Shown one piece after another: positions 35,448 through 47,439 of a stretch of 64,000 nucleotides of DNA. Position 1 is the stretch's first letter. Each line of letters starts with the position of its first letter. The translations under genes and the position numbers were made by a program. The stretch is from Haliclystus octoradiatus. Lineage: Eukaryota; Cnidaria; Staurozoa; Stauromedusae; Haliclystidae. The notes below the pieces were generated by a model. That model was not told the DNA's origin. It worked only from the letters and a program-made list of their open reading frames with translations, and did not search any database. The stretch is from NCBI GenBank assembly GCA_916610825.1, contig OU744448.1:27116107-27180106 (forward strand). Reading direction: 5' to 3'.

Positions 35448-36627
35448 TTTAGAATAAAGACTTGAAAACCAACATAGCTAACAAGTTTGTACTATATTCA
35501 ACCTCAAACCAATAATTCTTATACTCTTATAATCCATTCTAAAAAACCACCGTGTTAGTAATATTATAATTAATAATAATTCTATAAGTAATATGAATGT
35601 CTCGGATTGTCTGTGTTGGGCGTATAATATACATCAATGTTGTTTTGACGCCAATTGCTTGTGAATTTTTCTTGCAAGTGAGGCTAGTGAGCTCACAATA
35701 ATCGATAATCGTCTCTTTTGAGCATTTTTTTAATTTTTTATATATTTTATAACATATGGATCTACTAAACTTTATATCGATGATAATCGCTTCAGAGTAA
35801 GTCATTTTAAACAGGAATCGAGAACTCCAACAACATATGCAATGCTTGCGAATATACAAGAAAAGCTTGTTGATAATATTGTGGATTGGTATTAAAATAT
35901 CAGAGCGTATGATTTAGCGATTAGATTGACAAACAACAGGTTGCAACTTGCTCTCTCTTATTTAGTATTGCGTAGACAGGTGGCTCTTCACGCAATTATC
36001 CTGGGTCTGTTTTATGAAAGATTGCGTTCATTCAGTCTTAATGTGCACCTGTCTATCACACTGTGTTTTCATTAGTTATCTTTTCAGATAAATTATTTAG
36101 CATTATTCCACACTAGAGATGAATTAAATACATAACCATAACTTACATGTCTATTATTTCTATTATTATTATTATTATTATAATTCTTATTATTATTATT
36201 ATTATTACTATTATTTATTATTATTAATAATCATGAATAGTTCAATATCCGAAATTCTAAGATATATATTTTATACTAGCAATGAGTCCCCCGCGTTGGT
36301 TGATTAATTTGGGCTGATTTAGTTTTGCAATACTAACTAAATTGTCGAGAAAGTGTATGTTAGTTATTCAAAACAGAACACCTAGCCTAGCCCCACAAGG
36401 CCCACTATTCCGCACCTCTACATCTTGGCAACTATTCAGCGAACTACCTGATGCGCTATACTAGTAACGTTGTGCCATCTGTTTTATAAACAGAATACAA
36501 TAATATAAGAAATTTGCAGTATGCACACTAGCAGTGATTTTCACGAAGCAGAAAAATACTAGTTTTATTATCACCTGCCAGTTCCCAGTTACGCAATCTT
36601 GCCAATTAGCGTTCCCGGCTAGCGTCT
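35448..36627. other. Upstream region of the glycosyltransferase-like gene, with (TTA)n
   Basis: Expected to hold the promoter and 5' UTR. No TATA or other core signal stands out. A (TTA)n-type microsatellite runs 36155-36231. An open frame at 35539-35859 (minus) has no recognisable domain. Confidence 0.4.
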
Positions 36628-36635
36628 ATGTTTAA

Positions 36636-39406
36636 CATAGACTTATTAGAACATCTAGACAGGCGCGGATCCAGAGGGGTGCAAGTATGGCAAATGACAC
36701 CCCTAAATTTTTTAGTGAAATTTTAAGATGACGTCATTATAAATAGCGTCATCGTTTCGTTCTTCTGAATAAATTTATTATTATATTTTTATCAAACTTA
36801 TCTTTCCTTTTTATCTTCTATTCGATCATTTTTAAGTATAAATTCTCAATATTTAATTTTCGTATTTATTTTGTAATAAATTATTGTAGATGATCGTAAT
36901 GATCGCATTCGTATTGAATTTCGTTCAGAGTTATGATTTCTTCAGTAGTTGTATTATATTACGTAATATACTGACGTGATTCAAGCGGTGTTGCGGTATG
37001 CTGCGGCAGTAGAAAAGATCCACAACAACGTCACGATTACAGTTTTGCGGTCGTAGAAAATCTATCGTTTATCATTCCGTCTATTGTTTCTGTTTCTCAT
37101 CTTTTTAACGATTGACATACTCGTTGCCAGCGTGTTGCCAAGGAAAGAACAGGACTGCCATACTCATCCGGGAGCTATTTTGACCGCCTATCCCACTTCT
37201 TTTGTTCGTTCGAGTCACCGATTGGTGAATTGGTAGAAAAAATAACAATTGACACCCCCACGTGATAATTTTGACACACTAAATTTGAGGAAAATTTTGC
37301 CTGTATGTCAAGGTCGTAATTTTTAAAATATGTTCGCAAAGCTGTTCGCAGAAGTTGCACGCCTTGATATCTGATTGGATAAATTCAAAGCAGCTTCATA
37401 TGCAACTTCACGTGGCGCTTCTTTGAGCTAAATAGTTCTGCAGTTTTATTTAACGGTCTTTGTCTCGTGTGACTATCAGCGTGGAAGCATCAGAACAAAT
37501 TATAGCAACTCTACAAACCATGTTTATTTCAATGGCCATGAAGAAAGATTTTATTTATTTTATGAAGCTTTCCTCGAATTATTACGAATTGATTGCCATT
37601 AATCATCAACGAGATATTTTTGAAAGATGGATTTGGAAAGCCGATGAATCCACTTGCAGAAATATGTGCAAGAATTATATATGAAATTGTACAAACTTGT
37701 AGATAACTTGGAGAATGCAATGTGTAACTACCTCTGTTATATTAATATTGTTTATATACTCGTTCATATATGTCGCTTTTCAACCTGAACTCAAATGTGT
37801 CAAATTTTCCAAGGTCAACAGAAGATAAATAAATCTGAACATTGCAAAAGCAACCATAGTACAGAGGGCTAAGTCAGATGAACCATTACAAACCCTCATT
37901 TATGTTTGAAATAAATGTAATTGTAGTTTTTATTTGATTTGATTTAATTTAATTTTCTAAGAATGAAATTCAAAATGAGTGTCTAAGTGTTCATAGAGCA
38001 ATCAGCATGTCCCTGTTTATATCTCTAGAAATTGATTCAAATATAGCCCGACATCAAAATTAGTTTACCTAAAGTAGAAAGCAAAACAAGCCGGCCCCGC
38101 TGTTGACATAAAAAACGGGGGCAGTACAGGAAGCGCGATACTACAACTTCGAATCTAATATAATACTGTAATGGGTTTCGATTTTCGCTTAGAAAAATAT
38201 TGTGGTTCTATATACCTTGCAAAAGTCGTTCCTGAAATAGAATATGAATTTAGCCTTGTCACCAATTTGAGGGATATTATACTAAACCCCCCCCCTTTAA
38301 TACGTGTACGTATTCATAGTAGGCCTAAGTTCATATAAATATTCCTTAATTGTGGATTGCCATTTTTCAATATTGCAGATTGTACCTGAATTGTACAGTG
38401 GAGATTGAAGACTAGTTCTTGGTGAAGAGAAATTCGATAAAATTATATAAATTTATTGCAAGATAGCCATTCCAATGTAACATTTATTGTAATTGTATGT
38501 TTATCATTATGTGATTCTCTGACTGACTCAAATCTTCTCGCTCAATCTTTCTTTCGCATACAAAATGGGTGTGGTCAAAAATGGGTGTGGCAAGTGACGT
38601 AATTAATTTTGACCCCCATAAAATAATTCCTGGATCCGCGCCTGCATCTAGACCGCTAACTTCTGACGTCACAGTGTCCGCTGGAAAACCATCGAAAAAA
38701 CGAAATCCGCCATGTTGGCCTCACCACATTTTTAAAACGCCATTTAAAATATTAGGAAACTAACAAATGGAGTGAGGATAATAAGCTATTGTGAGCACAA
38801 TTGAATACCGATCGTCATCAAATTTCAATAATTTGTAGATCATAGATTTTGCTAGACAATGGATGTGTTCAATCCGATTGGTAACCGAGAGATTAGCGAA
38901 AACGTAGAGCGAACTACTTTCAGAGATATCGATGTAAATATATTTAAAATTCAATTAATGATGTAAACATATTTCAATGTATCTGAATCAATAGATAATT
39001 ATGATAGCGTCATTATTCATACAAATTGAAGTGTAATAATCTATTCAAATGTTACAAAAATTGCGTGTTCAGCTAATTAATACCCGTTAATTCATTTACG
39101 TAGCTGCTAATCATGTCCCCAATCGGATTGAACACATCCATTGTCTAGACAAATCTATGATCTTCAAATGATTGAAATTTGATGACGATCAGTCTTCCAA
39201 ATGCGCTCACAATACCTTATTTCCTTCACTCCATTTGCTTGTTTCCTAATATTTTAAATGGACTTTGGAAAACCTGGTGAGGCCAACATGGCGGATATTC
39301 TTTGCGTTTTTCGAAATTTCGTGAAATTTTGGCGGATATTCGATTTTAGGGCTTGTTAATGGATGACGTCAGAAGTTAGCGGTCTAGATGTTCTAATAAG
39401 TCTATG
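36636..39406. mobile_element. CATAGAC-ended long-inverted-repeat element, interrupted by a hAT element
   Basis: Ends CATAGACTTATTAGAACATC at 36636 and its inverted copy ending ctaataagtctatg at 39406. The target duplication is a perfect 8 bp, ATGTTTAA, at 36628-36635 and 39407-39414. Without the nested hAT element (36660-38644 plus its 8-bp duplication) it is 778 bp. The arms (36636-36659 with 38653-38881, and 39119-39406) pair along most of their length (ctaacttctgacgtca, gccaacatggcgg, aatccgattgg). No transposase. The same ends occur at 41398-42317. Confidence 0.85.
36660..38644. mobile_element. Non-autonomous hAT element nested in the CATAGAC element
   Basis: Perfect 15-bp inverted ends CAGGCGCGGATCCAG and a perfect 8-bp target duplication CATCTAGA (36652-36659 and 38645-38652). 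Length 1985 bp. The ends differ by one base from those of the hAT element at 7932-9137. An open frame at 37460-37684 (74 codons) shows no hAT domain, so it needs a transposase supplied from elsewhere. Confidence 0.9.
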
Positions 39407-39946
39407 ATGTTTAATGGCAACTGGCATGGAGGCGAGACTCTTTATTTAATAAAAATACACATTAAAGTGAGGCAACTGTCCAAAGCCTGTATTATACAAT
39501 TTCTGCCGTTCAACGCACTACTGTACATCATTGGTTTATAATATGTTGGTGTTTTATTCTAGTTTGATCGATGGTAATACTATAGTTTTATCTTTTTTTG
39601 GGTTGCGATGTCCTGACATAAAGCATGCATTGCACTCTTTACCGTACGGAAAACAACATCTTGGTGGATGGGTGTAGCCACAGTTACCACATGGATTCTT
39701 CTGAATGCTCTTTCCCTTGCTGCCACTGCTGATATTGTGAATATTTGCATCTTCTACCTTGAATGGAATTTTCTCTTTAAATGTGTAATATCCATTTCAG
39801 AACTGTGATGTCTGATTGAATTGCCGAATTTTTTCTCTTAAATTTTTTATCATAATTTGCTGCAGGCTTCAAATGAATATATTAGTTTAGTAGATCTTAT
39901 GGTTTTATCAGAAATCCTCGAATGTCAATGCGCCGCAGCTACTCAC

Positions 39947-40086
39947 AATGCAATTCCCTCTGGACAATTCCATCATAAACGATAATCAGCACGTCAACGT
40001 CCTCGGAAGATTTATCTACGCCCTTTTTTATGGCCAAAAAGTATTTTCTTTCTACTAATTGCATTGCCTTTAATTTGTCTTGATTT
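39947..40086 (-). CDS. Isolated internal exon of an unidentified gene
   Basis: 140 bp with a cttttacag acceptor and a consensus gtgagt donor. It encodes NQDKLKAMQLVERKYFLAIK, then KGVDKSSEDVDVLIIVYDGI and VQRELH. Composition is protein-like and quite unlike the transposons nearby. It does not belong directly upstream of the glycosyltransferase exons: its phase-1 end (T) joined to AG or GA would give a stop codon. Its partner exons are not visible. A gypsy-type LTR begins only about 15 bp away on the acceptor side, so the gene's intron has been invaded. Confidence 0.45.
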
Positions 40087-40101
40087 CTGTAAAAGTTACT
40101 T

Positions 40102-41235
40102 TGTAGTGTATAATATTTTAGCCTCTTTTTATTAAGCCTCTCAATCAGGTATTCCAATATTTAATCATTGAATTCACTTATATATCAATATCAAATAACA
40201 GTCCTCTACATGTGCCTCGTCTATATGTATTTTCTTATAACAATTTATCCTATATCTTAATCCAGAATCATTACATTGGTCCGTCGAAGTATTTATCAAT
40301 GCCTATTTGGATTTTTCATCGTATCTACTGATTTATATTATTTCCTGTACTCTACATGGTTATTGATTATTATTACTTGGCTTTAGTACTCAACTATATA
40401 CCTTATTTATCAACTATATACTTTTTATCAAGATATCAACTCTATGTATTTTATATCACTATGACCATTCCACCGTCAACTATATCTCAGAATTCTATTC
40501 GTAATCAATCCGTCGCTCAAAACACAACAAATACAACAAATTCCATTCAAACTCATCAATATTCTACAATTATATAGTCTAATGGATTAAAAGCCCGTAC
40601 TTGTCGTCCTTAGTGTCATCAACGTATAGGTCACAGAAATTTTATTAAAAACTATTCAAATCAAATACAAAATTCTCAACAAGAACATTCAAATCCCACA
40701 AATTTTCAAAAGCCAAAGAAACTGATTTAAGAAAACGCCTATTCACAGAGGGAGAGGGTCGTTTCAACAACACACGTTCACAGTTCTTGATTGACTCCGG
40801 CTCTTCCCTAATTAGTATTACTCCAAAACGTTATGTAAGCTCCCTTGATATTTAAGTTACTATTCCAATATTGGGATGTGACTATTTAAAATATCACAAA
40901 CTTATTATTGAATATGGACATTGTAAATTAATTGATCCCTTAACAAACTTATCTGTACAACTATCATCAAATTCTATTACTATTGATTTACCTATAAATC
41001 ATTTATAGAAATCCCTTCTACTGTACTATGATTGTTCTAATTTACTATCTCAATATACCATAAATATAATTGATATTCGTCTTGTACGACTCCGTGGTTT
41101 TCGCGGGGGAGCTATGTACTGTATAAGATATTAGCCTCTTATCATTAAGCCTCTCAATGATGTATTCCAATATTTAACCATTGAATTCACTTATATAACA
41201 ATATCAAATAATAGTCCTCAAATACCGTCACTAGA
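40102..41235 (+). mobile_element. Ty3/gypsy-type LTR element fossil, internally deleted
   Basis: Two direct repeats of about 120-190 bp (from 40102 and from about 41115) share ttagcctct, attaagcctctcaat and gtattccaatattta.ccattg. Between them lies a fragment with retropepsin character (about 40750-41010). A purine-rich tract (gcgggggagct) just precedes the right repeat, as expected for a polypurine tract. The element is broken, lacks pol beyond the protease, and is old: the LTRs are visibly diverged. Confidence 0.6.
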
Positions 41236-41289
41236 ACGACATAAATAACGATTCACCACTGTCTCGTCTGCTGTCTATGTGTATTTTGC

Positions 41290-42772
41290 TTTGTAAAACT
41301 CGATAGATTTTCGAATGCTGTTCTAGTGATTTGATTCGCTTACTCCCGTTTTGGATCACGCAAGCCAAAACAATTTAGACATCATGAGAGCAAAAACCAT
41401 AGACATAATAGATATAGACTGCTGATGGCGTTCGAAAACGGGCTTAAAACGTAGCACCTATGGGGATCCATAATGGCTGACACATGCTGGCGGAGGGGAA
41501 AGCAGTGTTTTGACCCAATATTGTTGTCAGAAAATAAAAAAAATTGATGAGCCGGATTATTTCGAGCTACTTTTAAAGCAATTAAATATGATTGAAATTA
41601 ACAATTTTGTTGTGTATCACTCAATTTCGAATCAAATCTGCTCAATTATTTTATCAAATTTTCACTAAAATATTTCAATTTTGTAAGTAGATATATCGCC
41701 GCTTTTGTAACAATAAGCCATCAAAATTTCAGAGTTTGCTCAGATTTAACATTTATTAATCATCCAAGCTGTATTTACATGACAAGGTGCATGTTTACTG
41801 CTGGTTACAGCAAAACACAGGACGCAGAATGAGTGTAGAAAAGTTGATATTGAAACAATAACAAACAAATTGCAATAATACTACGAAAAATATTCAAATT
41901 TAATTCACCAAATATCCAAATATTTTACACCCCATAGTGATAATAGTTATAAAGTCTAAGATTGATGAAGATAGCCACAAATTAAGCCTCATAACCAGCA
42001 GTACCATCGCAAACAAGCGTAGCGGATACCAATTAATATTAAAATATGCAAATTTTTATTATAATCAATGTTTCCGTATCATTAAAACCATATTAAAAAT
42101 GTTCAAAAGCGAGACAAATAGATATATGCAGCGATTTAAATCAATTCAAGCACTTTGTGTCTACTTCAAATACCAAATTGTATTGGAATTTAGACTTTTG
42201 CGGTCAGTTTACAACATACAACTGCAACTATTGGGCGCATGTGTCTACCATTTTGGCTGCCCATGAGAGCCACGCGTCACGTGACCCCATTAGCGGTCTA
42301 TATCTATTATGTCTATGGAAAAAACATCCAAAATTTCATTACTAAAAAATTGCGTTATTAACATCGTTGATGATGTATATTTCAAAGTACAGTATTATAA
42401 TTCAAGGCATTCTTCTTCGTTGCGTCATTTGTTTGGTTATGGTGGCTATTCCGAGACAAAAGTGCCGTACAAAACCGGCAAATACTTGCGACAAAGCAGA
42501 AATGAGAAACAAGACAGATCAAAACCATAGCGTTCGAAAGAATCGAAAGTGTTTCGAAAGTAGAACTCTGGATCTGCGATTCGAAGAAAGGCAAAATATG
42601 ACGAAGACGTGAAAATTTATAGAAGAAAATTGATCTAACAGTAACCCTTAACGTAACGATTTTTGTAAAACTCGAGAGATTTTCGAATGCTGTTCTAGTA
42701 ATTTGATTGGCTAACTCCCGTGTTTGGATCACGCAAGCAAAAACAACTTGGACATCATGATAGATAAAAACA
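41290..42772. repeat. Tandem duplication of an about 455-bp unit
   Basis: tttgtaaaactcgatagatt...gacatcatgaga at 41290-41397 recurs at 42662-42760 (attttcgaatgctgttctag, ggatcacgcaag shared). The spacing is 1372 bp. Subtracting the CATAGAC element inserted in the first copy (920 bp) leaves a unit of about 455 bp. Homology seems to continue beyond the insertion point (caaaatttc in both). No gene recognised inside; open frames at 42309-42732 on both strands have no domain. Confidence 0.55.
41398..42317. mobile_element. CATAGAC-ended element, second copy
   Basis: Ends CATAGACATAATAGATATAGA at both termini (inverted), continuing into TAGACCGCTAA-type sequence shared with the 36636-39406 element. 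The flanks gcaaaaac (41390-41397) and gaaaaaac (42318-42325) are an 8-bp target duplication with one mismatch. Length 920 bp, non-coding. Together the two copies define a non-autonomous family with 8-bp duplications, compatible with hAT or P superfamilies. Confidence 0.8.
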
Positions 42773-42779
42773 AAACCCC

Positions 42780-44263
42780 AAAATTTCTAAATAATTGTAA
42801 ATAAAAATTTGAATGATTTCTTAAATAAATTTTATCGAATTGCATCAGCGGGCGGGCATTATTGATTAATAAACGATATTACAATCTTTGTCTACATTGA
42901 TTTGAGTTGAAAAATTCCTACTAAAATCCGAATTATGGATAGACCATTTTGGCACCATGCTGTCAATCACATTTATAATTTGGAATCTTTCTTTCAAATT
43001 TCCTGGTTTCCAGATGTGAAACCGGAAATTATCCTGCTTATAGGAGCCTGGACCCTTGCTGTGAGGTGCCAAAATGGCATTTTAATGCAAAATGCCAGGT
43101 AATAATCAGTCTTGTGAAAAAATCTTTTAGCTGATTCAAGTTCTGAATAAATGATGAAGATGATGATAATACATTTTTGGCAATTTTGGTGTATGATTTT
43201 CAGCAAAACCTACAATTTTGGGGTGCCAGCAGGATTTTTAAAATATCACATCCCTGTAAAAAAGTATCGAAGCTCCCCCATCCCCCGGATAAAAATATCG
43301 AGGAATATTTCTGGAGCATGACTCAGTGCCTCTCAGTGCAAATTGTGAGATTATTGATATCAGTGTAGTCCTTTTTAGTTACAGGTATGGCGCAATAATT
43401 TCTGCATTTGAGAAGGAGATGTTGCAGAGAGAGTATGTACTATGGCAGACAAAGCAGAAAATCTCTCCCAAAATGCTTGTTAGGATAGAATTCATTGTTG
43501 CATTCATGTTCATGCAAAAGTGTCATGAATAAAACAAACTGCCGGATAACGATATGATGAACATATCAAAACGTGTTGCCCAGAGAAACCTGCCGTTTAT
43601 TAGGTCTTTCACTATCACTATCACAATACCGACATACAAGAGATTAAAATTAGAACTAAGATGTAATGCAACTCCAAATTGCACTTTTACATACCAAAGT
43701 GGTATTAAATAATCTTTTGCTTGGTTAACCTCAGAGCAGAGTGCAAAGATATTCCAGCATTTATGTCTGGGTGCTGTACTCTAAAACAGGAATGTACCCA
43801 CACAATCCAGAGAAAGGATAAATACTATCATTTCTTGTTAAAAATGTTACGCAATAAGACATTCAAATTTAACACACTATAGACATAGGGAAATAATATG
43901 TAAATTGTACCAAAATATGCATTATCAAATAAAATACATTTGTGGATTACATTGTTTTGTATTTTACATAGATTGCACGAGAGAAATGAGAAAGAACTCT
44001 CAACGTAGATTATAATTGATGATATTTAGTTATGTGTTGAATTATCACACACAAAAAATGACAATTTATGATAATTAATTGTTATGTTACGTACTGCATG
44101 TTAATAAGGTTACAATTTTTAAACCAGACAACCTAGTTGAATTATCTAAAAAACTACATACAAATGTCTTGTTTAAAAGATAGACATAATGATTTGAATT
44201 AATATATTTACATACATGTAGTGTGCTGACTATCGCACTCAGAACAAATTTAAGTTAACAAAG
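42780..44263. other. Non-coding stretch
   Basis: No exon or element recognised. Open frames at 42866-43532 on both strands lack domains and splice signals. The part next to 44264 should be the 3' UTR of the gene below. Confidence 0.4.
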
Positions 44264-44463
44264 TTAAGCATCCAAATCAGTTTTGCATTTTTCAATAGAT
44301 GTCAGTGCAACGCAACATGATAGTATTAAATTAACAGCTTCATTACGTTCTGTCGGTGTGCCAATAGAGACCATGAGATATCTATTAGCATAATCAACTG
44401 TAGACTGGATGGCTTTACGAGTGGCAATGAAGCGAGTATCAGTGTCAGCATTGGTGTTCGGTC
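44264..44463 (-). CDS. C-terminal exon of an unidentified host gene
   Basis: A 200-bp terminal exon after a good acttacccttacag acceptor, phase 1. It encodes 65 residues: PNTNADTDTRFIATRKAIQS, TVDYANRYLMVSIGTPTERN, EAVNLILSCCVALTSIEKCK, then TDLDA and a stop. The sequence is helical and protein-like, with no low complexity, which supports a real exon. I do not recognise the family. The rest of the gene lies at higher coordinates, and a hAT MITE at 44705-45391 lies in its last intron. Confidence 0.55.
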
Positions 44464-44704
44464 CTGTAAGGGTAAGTTTGAAAAACAAATTACAATAATT
44501 ATTGTGCTATTTGATTGTAATCTTAAACAATTCTATTGATATTTTCGATTCACGGTAATTTAAAGGCGATCTGATCATAAGCAAATACTTTTTTTTTATC
44601 CGACTTTTTGTATGAAATCTGAAAAAAAATTTACGCTATGCTATATGATTCATGATTGATTATGATAGAAGAAGGACGCAATACGACAACCAGGTTACCG
44701 TACA

Positions 44705-45391
44705 CAGAGCCATCCATTTACAAGAGTTGGGACACTCATGCCATTTTTGTTTTTTGGCCTGGACCCGAGCACGTTTTTAACAGCAGTGCGCATGTGCAAG
44801 AGAAAGTTGTGTTTTTTCAGCCATTTTGGAACTGTGTGAAATGGTTTGCGATCGTTTAACATGATACAAGAGTAATATAACCATCTATTAGTTGTCTTTC
44901 TCCATATTTATTTGCTGGACTCTCAAAATAAGAATAAAATTTACTTCAATGTATACTTTCTTATCGATCTCTTCAGCATGTTGCTCGAAAGTAAATCAGA
45001 TCAATGCTATTGGCATTGCTAAATGGACAAGGAGTTTGTGGAGTATGGACTACATCTCTTACTCTCTTACGCTTATTCTTTGCAGTCAAAGGCAACTTTT
45101 TTCTAGTTCTTGTCCCCAGTTGGAATAGTAAACAATATTTTATTTCGATTACTATTTCGTCTATTAACACAACAATTAATAATTTAATAGCATATGTTTG
45201 TTTTCACTGATAAAAGTTGTATTTTTCCGCGCGCTTCGTTTAAAACAGGAAACCTGGTGCCAAAAGAACAAGAACCCTGGTGCCGAAAGTACGAAAATGG
45301 CGTTCAAAAATCACGTGAATGGCATCTGTCCAATAGGAGACGATAGCGGCACATGAAAGCGTGTCCCAACTCTTGTAAATAGATGGCTCTG
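44705..45391. mobile_element. hAT-type MITE
   Basis: Inverted ends CAGAGCCATCCATTTACAAG and CAGAGCCATCTATTTACAAG (31 bp with one mismatch). Target duplication ACCGTACA/ATCGTACA (44697-44704, 45392-45399; one mismatch, 8 bp). Length 687 bp, non-coding. Confidence 0.85.
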
Positions 45392-45544
45392 ATCGTACAA
45401 TGCTGTGAAAGAAAGCTATCTACTGAAGCTAATCAGTCATAGTGAAACTTTTATATAACGGCCAGCAATGAGATGTAGATAAATCGCATGACCATAATAT
45501 GTAGATGACTATGCATATACTGCTGGATTGATTCAATAGAAAAA

Positions 45545-45592
45545 ACTAGTCGCTGTATAGAGGTGAGCGTTATAACAGGTTTGACTGTAATA
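45545..45592. repeat. Lone pogo/Tigger-like terminal repeat
   Basis: gtcgctgtatagaggtgagc...gttataacaggtttgactg matches the ends seen at 10911 and 12301. No partner end was found nearby, so it is a relic. Confidence 0.45.
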
Positions 45593-45599
45593 TCAAATG

Positions 45600-46250
45600 A
45601 TAAAATATGAATCAAGTTTCAAGGCTATTTACATCTAAAAATGCACCCTTTATCAAATACATGTGATTGCTACCTAAGCCTGCGTGCAGATTTCAGGGAT
45701 AAAAACAAGTTTCCTGGTGCTCGTCCTTACGTTATGCATGCAGACTAAGAGCACATTGTTTCAGGCAGTTTGATGTGTCCAAGAACTGTTTGATGTGCTT
45801 GGCTTTGCTTGACGTATGTCGTCCTGATCAAATGGCCTGATTCGACTCTGGCAACAAATGGAATTATTTGGCACGTTGTTGGAAATTTAAGGGCAAAAAA
45901 ATATAAAGAATTAGCTAACATGATTGTCGACATCACCTCGTCGCTAATTCATTACGTCATCAGCCTCTATCGTTACTGAGTTGTACATGAGATGGAGAGC
46001 AGAGCAGGCGTAGCTAATCAGTTGATTATGAAATATGCTTGCACGCCGGTCAACAGTCTTGGAGAAGGAAACACTATTTTTGAATTACAAGATTACGAAG
46101 AACCATCATCAATTAACAATATAATATCATGTTTGTTTTTTTCTGTTTTCCCCTTTTTAGTTTTTTTAGTTTCCTTTACAATTTTTACACTAAACTTTAT
46201 TATGTAACTTTTTTTTTCAAAATGTGATTCGTCATGTTAGACAAAAATTG
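45600..46250. other. Non-coding stretch
   Basis: One open frame (45992-46207, plus) ends in a hydrophobic run (FFSVFPFLVFLVSFTIFTLN), but the run comes from a T-rich tract. No gene is called. Confidence 0.4.
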
Positions 46251-46259
46251 CCAGAAACG

Positions 46260-47075
46260 GAGAAACTAGCTCAGATTTAACACTCAAAATGTGTAATCTG
46301 CTTATTGCAATGCAGAAAAGTTTAAAAGATAACAATCGAATAATAGAACAGGTACTTGCGCTACACTCGTGATTGACCCAGATGAGAGCCGAATTCAAGA
46401 TCCAGAGGACATCTAAAGAGTGTCTTCAGATGAAGACCATTACTGATGCTTATTTCACCTTAATCTACTTACCAAGAAGTAGAAAAATTGAGTGCTGCAG
46501 AAGCAGATGCAATTAGCTTGTTTGGTGTTCGTGATGATTTTCATGATGAAGCGGACCTTTGTCACCTTTACCTCCAAGAAATTGATTCTCCGTTAAAATA
46601 TAAGGACGATTTTGGGAAAAAAATTATCAGACAGGACCTGACCTTGAAAACCTGCAATTAAAGAATGTCCCTCAGGGCAAACCATTGTGTTGGATGATTT
46701 TGTCAAATACATCAATGAGGTTAAAACAGAAAAAAAAAAGTTTAATGAGGACTAGCTGGGAAAAAATAATCATTATACGTCATACGATATTCAATCTAAC
46801 GACAGGTCTATTCTAGGGAAAAGCCACCACATCAGCTGCCTTCCCAATTGCAACAACGGCCCCAATACCCTCGAAAATTTCATCAACGGCCCCAATACCC
46901 CCAGCAAGAGAGGTCGACATCAATCAAAACCATTCCGCAAGTAGCTTCACAGGTGAAAAAATTTCAAAAAATGGTGATAGTTAATAAAATGGTAAATAAT
47001 AGTTCCCAGAATGATTTTCGGAATGTTCCGGTAAATAATCTTAATAACTCCGTCATCTTCTTTGTTACGTATTAG
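46260..47075 (+). pseudogene. Decayed coding remnant of unknown family, Pro/Gln-rich end
   Basis: Plus-strand pieces in different frames look protein-coding: LSAAEADAISLFGVRDDFHD and YLQEIDSPLKYKDDFGKK near 46470-46620, then a Pro/Gln-rich repeat (QQRPQYPRKFHQRPQYPQQE) at 46848-46920. Frame breaks are numerous. I do not recognise the protein. It lies just upstream of a Mutator-like transposase but need not belong to it. Confidence 0.35.
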
Positions 47076-47439
47076 TCTAGTTTGAACATTGACCATCAAT
47101 TTACATGTGTTATACATGCATATGTATTATAAAATTATTAATGTTAAATAGCTTATAAAGTACTTCATATTATGAAAATCATGGGATCAAGTAAATACTT
47201 CATGGGATTTATTAAACCAAAAATAGATGACTCTTCCTATCACAAGACATAGAATGACCATTTATGGTCGTGTGATTTGTAGATTTATATATCACCTTAA
47301 CAGAGAAAATTTTATAAATATTGATAGAAATTTCGTAAATCATGTACAGTAATCCGATACCGTTGTACGCCATTCTGAAGACAAACAATTCAACAATCGA
47401 AGAAGACAACAGATAACGTTAGAAAGAAATCAGCGATGT

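Noticed and set aside
36155-36231. Regular short repeats as a possible array of interest
   Set aside because: Plain (TTA)n microsatellite.
39947-40086. This exon as an upstream exon of the glycosyltransferase-like gene
   Set aside because: Joining its last base T to AG of exon 2 or GA of exon 3 makes TAG or TGA, and exon 1 at 35240-35447 already supplies a start and membrane anchor.
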